Positions 1 to 4,183 of a stretch of DNA of 6,390 nucleotides are shown in pieces. Source of the DNA: Saprospiraceae bacterium (lineage in GTDB: Bacteria; Bacteroidota; Bacteroidia; Chitinophagales; Saprospiraceae); the NCBI GenBank assembly GCA_027031145.1, contig JALVEG010000570.1, positions 1 through 6,390 on the forward strand, written 5' to 3'. Both the position numbers and the translations under genes were made by a program. Position 1 is the stretch's first letter, and each line of letters starts with the position of its first letter. The notes beneath the pieces were generated by a model. That model searched no databases. It saw only the letters and a program-made list of their open reading frames with translations, and was not told the DNA's origin.

Positions 1-654
1 CCTACGGCAGATGCGGTACGCAGATATATGAAAGGAGGAGATCTTTATGATCCGGAAAAACCGGAGATCAGATTGATAGTGATAGATATCAATAATATCG
101 GATTATGCCTTAATTTGGGAGCAAAAAATGCCAGAGGGAAATATTATATCCAGCTTGATTCAGACGATCGTTTAAAACCGGATGCAATAGAAAAAGTATT
201 GGAAGTATTTAATTCTGAAGAAAATATTGGCATGGTCATCGGTTCGTATGAAGTATGGGAGAAACTCGAAGACGGCACCTTGAAGAGAATGGAGGAAATA
301 CCTGTTGTAACGCATGATGAATGGACAGATGATAATGGACGAAACAATCTGTTGAGAATAAATGGCGCAGGTGCACCCCGTTGTATACCGATAAATGTGA
401 TAAAGGAAATGGGATATTTCTCTATCAATGATGATGAATTTGCCAGAAATTACGGTGAAGATTATGAAATGGTATTGAAAGTATCGGAATATTATAAAAT
501 AGGCAGGATATATGATCCTATCTATGAGGTGATAAGACATTCGGGTGGAACTGATCATTCTATCAGCGAAGATGTAATTATGCGCAATGATGAGGCTAAA
601 GATGACATACGCAAGCATGCTATATTGAGGAGGATAGCATTTAACAGGGGGTAG
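1..654 (+). CDS. Family 2 glycosyltransferase, 5'-truncated by the window edge
   Basis: Probably transfers a sugar from a nucleotide-sugar donor to a glycan or lipid acceptor on the cytoplasmic side of the membrane. The reading frame is open from base 1, so the first ATG in the window (base 28) is most likely internal and the N-terminal donor-binding part is missing. Counting from base 1, residues 33-56 carry the typical GT2 stretch: an N/G-rich segment, then an A-R-G-K-Y-Y-I-Q run ending in LDSDD, whose D-x-D binds the metal and nucleotide sugar. Near residues 152-154 a G-E-D triplet fits the catalytic-base 'ED' motif, followed by a Y-E-V-I-R-H-S segment typical of the GT-A acceptor side. 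There are no membrane segments in the visible 217 residues. The stop at 652-654 is followed directly by repeat DNA. The family call is firm; donor and acceptor cannot be told. It lies upstream of a sugar kinase-like gene and a SpoIID gene on the same strand, which suggests envelope glycan work. Confidence 0.92.
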   Translation, partial: PTADAVRRYMKGGDLYDPEKPEIRLIVIDINNIGLCLNLGAKNARGKYYIQLDSDDRLKPDAIEKVLEVFNSEENIGMVIGSYEVWEKLEDGTLKRMEEIPVVTHDEWTDDNGRNNLLRINGAGAPRCIPINVIKEMGYFSINDDEFARNYGEDYEMVLKVSEYYKIGRIYDPIYEVIRHSGGTDHSISEDVIMRNDEAKDDIRKHAILRRIAFNRG

Positions 655-668
655 ATGCTTTGTTTCAA

Positions 669-703
669 GTTGCATGTTGCATGTTACATGTTGCATGTTG
701 CAG
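669..703. repeat. Heptamer tandem repeat (gttgcat-like, 5 units)
   Basis: Five consecutive 7-bp units read gttgcat, gttgcat, gttacat, gttgcat, gttgcag, and then decay into gttcggt. The array begins 15 bases after the glycosyltransferase stop codon, and its last unit is the first unit of repeat A. A shorter array of the same heptamer starts the second copy of repeat A. The copy number probably varies by slippage (inference). Confidence 0.85.
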
Positions 704-790
704 GTTCGGTGTATTTAAAGCGTGGTGGTTTGGACTGTCAAATTTATTTGACTGAAAACATTGTTTTGAAGTTTTTATGTTTGGAAGTTT
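697..790. repeat. Dispersed repeat A, copy 1
   Basis: This 94-bp block is repeated with a few changes at 969-1061. Both start with gttgcaggttcggtgtatt and end with tttatgtttggaagttt. Inside, at 737-752, is the perfect palindrome gtcaaatttatttgac (7-bp arms, 2-bp centre). The block has no open frame of note. The palindrome resembles an operator or short hairpin, but no gene follows closely, so it is annotated only as a repeat. Confidence 0.85.
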
Positions 791-802
791 AGAGGTTTTG
801 GT

Positions 803-916
803 ATGATGGAATATTGGAATACCGTAATAATAGATGATCGTGAAAAATGCAACTTAGGACTCAAAAGCACGACGATAGGAAGTGATTTTGAAGCCGGTTT
901 AATAATAAGTAAATGA
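803..916 (+). CDS. Possible 37-residue ORF between the two copies of repeat A
   Basis: An ATG ATG start opens a 37-codon frame ending at TGA 914-916. The peptide starts MMEYWNTVIIDD and ends FEAGLIISK. Its mixed residue composition looks more protein-like than the surrounding repeats, which is the only reason for listing it. It has no recognisable domain, no signal peptide, no membrane segment and no Shine-Dalgarno sequence. It sits exactly between two copies of repeat A, so it could be a fragment of a gene carried or cut by repeat activity. Chance is a serious alternative for such a short frame. Confidence 0.22.
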   Translation: MMEYWNTVIIDDREKCNLGLKSTTIGSDFEAGLIISK

Positions 917-954
917 GTAAATGGGGAAATCTAATGATTGGAGACTGTTTTTTT

Positions 955-1061
955 GTTACATGTTGCAGGTTGCAGGTTCGGTGTATTAAAGCGTGGCGAT
1001 TTGCACTGTTAAATTTATTTGACAGAAAACATTGTTTTGAAGTTTTTATGTTTGGAAGTTT
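955..1061. repeat. Heptamer tandem plus dispersed repeat A, copy 2
   Basis: Three heptamers (gttacat, gttgcag, gttgcag at 955-975) lead into the second copy of repeat A (969-1061), so the short tandem and the repeat body travel together in both copies. The central palindrome at 1008-1023 has one changed base in its left arm (gttaaat instead of gtcaaat), so this copy is slightly more decayed than copy 1. The 72 bases after it (1062-1133) hold nothing I can identify. Confidence 0.83.
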
Positions 1062-1133
1062 GAAATATTGAATATCGAACAAGGAGGTTGTTTTTTTGTT
1101 TGCTGTTCTGTGTTCTTATTTATGAAGGGTGGA

Positions 1134-1292
1134 TTAATCCCCCGCTGCCTGCCTCGTGAAACTAATGGAATGTTTCATCGGGGGCGAGGGAAAAAGGGGG
1201 TGGAAAATATGGAAAAATTGCTTAATGGAAATTCAAGTTAAAATTATATGTTATCAAATTCCACCCCCAAACCCCCGCCAGCGGGGGATTAA
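1134..1292. mobile_element. Inverted-end element B, copy 1 (MITE-like, no coding capacity)
   Basis: A 159-bp element bounded by the perfect 12-bp inverted repeat ttaatcccccgc / gcgggggattaa, with further inverted G- and C-runs inside (gggggtgg near 1196 and ccaccccc near 1261). The core at 1191-1269 matches 1617-1695 of copy 2 at 75 of 79 positions. The left end is the long form: it carries a small hairpin, tgaaac (1157-1162) with gtttca (1172-1177). The right end is the short form. No transposase is present, so mobility would have to be supplied from elsewhere. The alternative is a large non-mobile hairpin repeat. Confidence 0.7.
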
Positions 1293-1294
1293 CA

Positions 1295-1390
1295 GGGTTT
1301 CAGACAAACTGTGAAGTAATAAAAGGATGAAAAAAAATGTGTAGATGTTGGGATGTTGGAAAGCGAAGTCAGAGATGTTCACTTATCAGG
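1295..1390. repeat. Tail repeat following element B, copy 1
   Basis: This block runs from gggtttcagacaaactgtg to cacttatcagg and recurs almost unchanged after the second element B (1925-2020). It includes an A-rich run and the stretch tgttgggatgttggaaagcg. It is not part of the inverted-end structure but is duplicated with it, so the duplicated unit is element B plus tail. An 11-base piece of its start (gggtttcagac) reappears at 5524-5534 downstream of the SpoIID gene. Confidence 0.8.
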
Positions 1391-1399
1391 GGAAGTATA

Positions 1400-1470
1400 A
1401 CTGTATGAATTAGGATTTACCCCGTAGGATTTTTATCCAACGGGGTGAAGGATTTGAAGATTGTAGGATT
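1400..1470. repeat. Hairpin repeat C, single-hairpin copy
   Basis: The block matches 3895-3994 in the other spacer. Its heart, 1419-1446, is a 28-base hairpin: accccgt pairs with acggggt, ggat pairs with atcc, the loop is tttt, and there is a single a/a mismatch. The same flanks (tgaattaggattt before, gaaggatttg after) occur in both copies. The other copy has two such hairpins in tandem. The following bases to 1595 hold only AT-rich DNA without recognisable features. Confidence 0.8.
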
Positions 1471-1595
1471 TTGTGAGAATTGGCAAATAATAAATAATTA
1501 GATGATTGAATGATTGTTTTTATAGTTTGGAGAAAGCAAAGTTATGAGGAAATCGCTTGTTGAAATATACGACTAATGTTGTTTTGAAACTAGCA

Positions 1596-1755
1596 TTAAT
1601 CCCCCGCTCGCGGGGGAAAAAGGGGGTGGAAAATATGGGAAAATTGCTTAATGGAAATTTAAGTTAAAACTATATGTTATCAAAATCCACCCCCAGACCC
1701 CCAGCCCCCAATAAAACACTTCGTTTGTTTCATGGGGTAAACAGCGGGGGATTAA
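1596..1755. mobile_element. Inverted-end element B, copy 2 (ends reversed in type)
   Basis: A 160-bp element with the same 12-bp inverted ends and the same 79-bp core as copy 1. Here the left end is the short form (a compact palindrome, cccccgctcgcggggg), and the right end is the long form with an imperfect hairpin, ataaaac (1711-1717) with gtttcat (1727-1733). That is opposite to copy 1. It is joined directly to the nested element at 1756. A CTAG also occurs two bases before its left end (1590-1593). Confidence 0.7.
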
Positions 1756-1924
1756 CTAGTGCGCTGCGCAAAAAATAACTATACATATAATCTCGCTCTT
1801 TTTATCTGACTCTTCGTTGCTCAAACAGTCATTATACTACGGCATAACTCCTGTTTGAGTGCCTCGATTCAGAAAAAAATAGCTTCGGTTGCTATGTACA
1901 CTTATTTCCTGCGCAGCGCACTAG
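1756..1924. mobile_element. Nested MITE-like insertion with 15-bp perfect inverted ends
   Basis: The element is bounded by ctagtgcgctgcgca and its exact complement tgcgcagcgcactag. The inner arms also pair imperfectly through to gctcaaacag (1819-1828) and ctgtttgagt (1851-1860), leaving a 22-base loop. It interrupts the junction between element B and its tail. In copy 1 that junction is uninterrupted (gggggattaa, cagg, gtttcag). Reading the outer CTAG as a 4-bp target duplication restores a junction of the same length. CTAG duplications are known for IS5-family elements, so it may be a non-autonomous relative. It has no ORF and no transposase. Confidence 0.72.
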
Positions 1925-2020
1925 GTTTCAGACAAACTGTGAAGAGATTGAAAAAGGATGAAAAAAATGTGTAGATGTTGGGATGTTGGAAAGCGAAGTC
2001 AGAGACATTCGCTTATCAGG
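1925..2020. repeat. Tail repeat following element B, copy 2
   Basis: Second copy of the block at 1295-1390, starting gtttcagacaaactgtgaag and ending gcttatcagg, with few substitutions and a small indel in the A-rich part. It is separated from its element B by the nested insertion at 1756-1924, which shows that the insertion came after the B-plus-tail unit was duplicated. Confidence 0.8.
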
Positions 2021-2032
2021 TATACGATTGCG

Positions 2033-2178
2033 AATCGCCTATGCCTTTGGCTTCGGCGATTGCGATAGGGATAGTAGTGGAGTCGGAGTGTAACGGAGGC
2101 TGTCCCTGACGGTAGTCGGGACGGAATAGAGATTTTTGTATTGATAATGTGGGTTGAAATCTCTATGGAGAATCGCCC
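2033..2178. repeat. Inverted-repeat-rich leader just upstream of the kinase gene
   Basis: Three hairpins follow each other. The first is aatcgcc (2033-2039) with ggcgatt (2055-2061) and an inner gcc/ggc pair. The second is gtccctgac with gtcgggac around 2102-2122. The third is the perfect 10-bp pair atagagattt (2126-2135) and aaatctctat (2157-2166). The last arm ends 35 bases before the kinase ATG. It could be an interspersed repeat of the genome, a structured 5' leader or an upstream terminator. There is no T-run after the hairpins, which argues against a simple terminator. No Bacteroidetes-type promoter was found here. Confidence 0.6.
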
Positions 2179-2201
2179 AAAAATAAAAAAAAGAAATAAT
2201 T

Positions 2202-3392
2202 ATGATAATAATTGGTATTGATGGTGGAGCTACAAAAATAAGCGGTTGGCAGGTATTGCATGATGAGAAAACCGGCTTGTTCACTCTTGGGGATGAAAAT
2301 ATACAGAAAAAGTATAGTGAGCACGATAGTTTTATAGGCAATTTTAAGCCGGTTGATCTAAAGGTCCAACTGGAAGAACTGAATTCCGGGATAAATCTTA
2401 CAGAGGAAGAAATCAGACAGGGAAATGCTTATATCAATGCTGCTGCTGATGTGATTACAGAATTTTCAAGACAACATCAAGGGCAAAAACTTCTTATAGG
2501 TTTTGGAATGCCGGGACTGAAAACTCCCGATAAAAGAGGAATTACTGCCTTGATGAACGGGCCAAGAATGCCGCATTTTCTGGAAGATATAGAAAAAATA
2601 GTTTTAAGCAGAGGAGTTGAATTATACAGTTCGATAAGTCATCTCGGTAGTGATGCCGATTATTGTGGAATAGGTGAGGAATATTCTTCTTCGGGGATGT
2701 TCAAAGATGTAGAAAATGCATATTATCTCGGTGGTGGAACAGGTGTTGCAGATGCTTTGAAACTGGCCGGTAAACTGGTGACTTTTGATTCTGCAAGGGA
2801 CTGGATAGCTAAAGCATGGGAATTTAAAACCAAATCCGGTCTGTCAATGGAAAGGTATGCTTCTGCAAGCGGGATTCAATATATATACAGCACTTATTCG
2901 GGAATTGAAGTTGAGGAATTGAACAAAAATCATTTTTATCCACCGCAAATATTACATGCAGCACTCCAGGGAGAAGAAGCAGCTTTGGATACCATAAATG
3001 ATATAAGTGTCAATATCGCAAATCTATTTTTTGAGAGAATTGTCACTATTTATTCAGGTTGGAAAGATACTTTTGATTTTGTAAATCCAAACAGGGATCC
3101 ATTGAAGAAAGAGCATGCGTATGCCGGAACTTTTGTGGAAAGGATCATAGTCGGTCAAAGACTGGGCGATCTGCTGGAAGAATCAAAAGATACAGGCTTT
3201 CTGTGGGATCAGATATTGGAGGAATTGAGCAGATTACTGTCAGGAGTTGATGATGCAAAATTGAAAGATTATTATTTGAAGAACGGTAAATTCAACCATG
3301 AAGTAATTAAAATTTCAAAATTGAGGGAAGCTCCGGCGCTGGGTGCGGGAATTGATGCTTTTTTGGGGTTAAAAGGGATTGGTGAAGATTGA
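2202..3392 (+). CDS. ASKHA-fold sugar kinase-like protein (ROK/BadF-type ATPase)
   Basis: Probably a cytoplasmic kinase that transfers phosphate from ATP to a sugar or amino sugar. Residues 3-12 (IIGIDGGATK) form the first phosphate-binding motif of the ASKHA fold and begin right at the start codon, which supports this ATG. Residues 98-105 (LIGFGMPG) match the conserved strand of ROK kinases. S-D at 150-151 followed by G-I-G-E-E fits the ROK 'NDxxxxxxGE' signature, with D151 the likely catalytic base. GGGTG at 177-181 is the second phosphate loop, and LREAPALGAG (374-383) is the C-terminal adenosine-side motif. The ROK zinc motif CxCGxxGCxE is absent; a K-S-G-L-S-M-E segment stands near its expected place. 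At 396 residues it is longer than typical ROK kinases (around 300). The substrate is unknown. It lies between a glycosyltransferase and a SpoIID-domain gene. Its last codons merge into a decamer repeat. Confidence 0.82.
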   Translation: MIIIGIDGGATKISGWQVLHDEKTGLFTLGDENIQKKYSEHDSFIGNFKPVDLKVQLEELNSGINLTEEEIRQGNAYINAAADVITEFSRQHQGQKLLIGFGMPGLKTPDKRGITALMNGPRMPHFLEDIEKIVLSRGVELYSSISHLGSDADYCGIGEEYSSSGMFKDVENAYYLGGGTGVADALKLAGKLVTFDSARDWIAKAWEFKTKSGLSMERYASASGIQYIYSTYSGIEVEELNKNHFYPPQILHAALQGEEAALDTINDISVNIANLFFERIVTIYSGWKDTFDFVNPNRDPLKKEHAYAGTFVERIIVGQRLGDLLEESKDTGFLWDQILEELSRLLSGVDDAKLKDYYLKNGKFNHEVIKISKLREAPALGAGIDAFLGLKGIGED

Positions 3393-3450
3393 ATGAGATT
3401 GATGCAGATTGATGCAGATTGATGCAGATTAATGGAGATTGATGGAGAAT
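3381..3450. repeat. Decamer tandem array overlapping the 3' end of the kinase gene
   Basis: Seven 10-bp units run in register: ggtgaagatt, gaatgagatt, three exact gatgcagatt units, aatggagatt and gatggagaat. The first unit encodes the last residues of the kinase, and the stop TGA (3390-3392) spans the first boundary. Similar decamers (aatgaagatt, gaataagatt) appear at 4144-4163, shortly before the SpoIID start. The 10-bp period equals about one helical turn. Expansion of the array would not change the protein, because the stop codon lies in the first boundary. Confidence 0.82.
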
Positions 3451-3514
3451 GGAATAATGGGATAATGTTCTTTTGTTTGGTGTTTGGTGTTTTGAAGTTT
3501 TTGCACAGCAGCCC

Positions 3515-3545
3515 CCCTGATGAAATATTTTTAGATTTCACAGGG
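3515..3545. terminator. Hairpin downstream of the kinase gene, possible terminator
   Basis: ccctg-a-tgaaat (3515-3526) pairs with atttcacaggg (3535-3545), giving 11 base pairs with one bulged A and an 8-base AT-rich loop. It is the first strong hairpin after the kinase stop, about 120 bases downstream. There is no T-run after it on the + strand, so termination is uncertain and it may simply be one of the palindromic repeats of this spacer. Confidence 0.35.
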
Positions 3546-3556
3546 CAAGCCTCATC

Positions 3557-3640
3557 CAACCCGCAAAAGCACTGCACTCCCCCTTGTAGTTTTACTCCAC
3601 TTCGTTACGTAAAACTACAGGGGGATGTAGCAACCCGCAA
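3557..3640. repeat. Strong hairpin flanked by a 10-bp direct repeat
   Basis: The decamer caacccgcaa occurs at 3557-3566 and again at 3631-3640. Between them lies a stable hairpin: ccccc-tt-gtagttttac (3579-3595) pairs with gtaaaactac-a-ggggg (3609-3624), 15 or more base pairs with one bulge and a 13-base loop. The direct repeats could be a target duplication made by a hairpin-only insertion, or parts of a larger repeat; the 64-bp insert has no coding capacity. The stretch after it (to about 3672) has the look of repeat DNA but contains no further clear symmetry. Confidence 0.62.
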
Positions 3641-3697
3641 TTTCCCAGTGGGTGATTACGCGTTGGCGGCTACAGGAGGAAGTGTTTTGAAGTTTGG

Positions 3698-3755
3698 ATC
3701 GCCTTCGCTAAAGCTTCGGCGATTAAAAAGCTTGGAATGTCAAATTTATTTGACA
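3698..3755. repeat. Two small palindromes related to those in the first spacer
   Basis: At 3698-3723 atcgcc pairs with ggcgat around an inner gct/agc pair. It has the same design as the hairpin at 2033-2061, including the ttc before the right arm. At 3738-3755 lies tgtcaaatttatttgaca, a perfect palindrome with 8-bp arms, identical in its centre to the one inside repeat A copy 1 (737-752). The rest of repeat A is present here only as scraps (tgttttgaagttt), so the palindrome is the best conserved part. Confidence 0.7.
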
Positions 3756-3781
3756 AAAGGTGTTGTTTGGTGATATTTAAA

Positions 3782-3794
3782 GCCCCAGAGGGGC
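3782..3794. repeat. Short GC palindrome gcccc-aga-ggggc
   Basis: Perfect 5-bp arms with a 3-base loop, GC-rich in an AT-rich setting. It is followed by gacattatggtagaa. From memory, GCCCC/GGGGC blocks with this kind of tail are common interspersed repeats in Bacteroidota genomes; I could not check this here. Confidence 0.5.
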
Positions 3795-3827
3795 GACATT
3801 ATGGTAGAACCGTATGAGTGAAACCAC

Positions 3828-3888
3828 ATCCTATTTTGGCGGTATTTTTGTGGCAAAGCAAACAAAAATAGTGACAAAATAAGAGGAT
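3828..3888. repeat. 61-base imperfect hairpin
   Basis: Three paired blocks stack: atcct/aggat, attttg/caaaat and tatttttgt/acaaaaata, with a 4x4 internal loop, a 3-base bulge and a 10-base apical loop (3852-3861). The inner 9-bp arms (3843-3851 and 3862-3870) are perfect. It could be a structured RNA segment or a decayed inverted-end element. There is no gene within it and no T-run at its end. Confidence 0.6.
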
Positions 3889-3894
3889 AGCAAA

Positions 3895-3994
3895 ACTGTC
3901 TGAATTAGGATTTACCCCGTAGGATTTTTATCCAACTGGGTAAACCCCGTAGAATGATATTTAACGGGGTGAAGGATTTGAGGATTGTAGGATT
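3895..3994. repeat. Hairpin repeat C, tandem-hairpin copy
   Basis: Same flanks as 1400-1470, but with two hairpin units: 3914-3941 (accccgtaggat... ending actgggt) and 3944-3970 (accccgtagaat... ending acggggt). The first unit has the intact ggat/atcc inner stem but a changed base in its right outer arm. The second has the intact outer stem but a degraded inner one. This points to a duplication followed by divergence of the two units. Confidence 0.78.
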
Positions 3995-4010
3995 GAAAGA
4001 TTTGGAGATA

Positions 4011-4104
4011 AACCGACCGGACGAAAGGGTGATTATTTTTATCGGGGATTTGGTGTATATTGTCGGTTCACAAACCTTATAAGTTTTCAAAACCTATAAG
4101 GTTT
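4011..4104. repeat. Inverted repeat and near-perfect 33-base palindrome upstream of the SpoIID gene
   Basis: aaccgac (4011-4017) and gtcggtt (4062-4068) are complementary across 44 bases. Directly after, 4072-4104 is a near-perfect palindrome: aaaccttata pairs with tataaggttt, then gtttt with aaaac around a single central C, with one mismatch. The palindrome ends about 80 bases before the SpoIID start. It may be a bidirectional terminator, an interspersed repeat or a regulator site. The bases from 4105 to 4183 hold only two decamer-like units (4144-4163) and an A-rich run. Confidence 0.62.
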
Positions 4105-4183
4105 AAAACATAGTAGATTTTCAATACATTATAGAAAATACTTAATGAAGATTGAATAAGATTGAAAAAAAATATTAAAACTT

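Noticed and set aside
29..49. Strong Shine-Dalgarno-like aaaggagg followed by ATG at 47
   Set aside because: The ATG is out of frame with the glycosyltransferase and opens no real ORF; the motif falls in coding sequence, and Bacteroidota rarely use such sites.
172..696. 174-codon minus-strand ORF opposite the glycosyltransferase
   Set aside because: It is the antisense shadow of a clear GT2 gene and begins inside the heptamer repeats.
669..1061. Repeats considered as a CRISPR array
   Set aside because: Units are 7 bp without spacers, and the longer repeats occur only twice at uneven distances; no cas gene is present.
861..1082. 73-codon minus-strand ORF
   Set aside because: It covers repeat A copy 2 and its heptamers; it has no domain and no plausible start context.
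1543..1575. ATG frame of 10 codons (MRKSLVEIYD) preceded by a weak ggag
   Set aside because: Too short, with no conserved neighbour and no promoter; kept only as a note.
2039..2341. 100-codon minus-strand ORF across the kinase start
   Set aside because: It overlaps the hairpin leader and the first kinase codons on the other strand and has no recognisable features.
3557..3680. Possible integron attC site because of caacccgcaa and gcgttggcgg boxes
   Set aside because: The boxes do not fit the RYYYAAC/GTTRRRY pairing, and there is no integrase or cassette arrangement.
3432..3773. 113-codon + strand ORF in the second spacer
   Set aside because: It runs straight through the decamer array, the 3515-3545 hairpin, the 3557-3640 hairpin and two palindromes. 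The protein has no domain and its composition follows the repeats, so it is an accidental frame.
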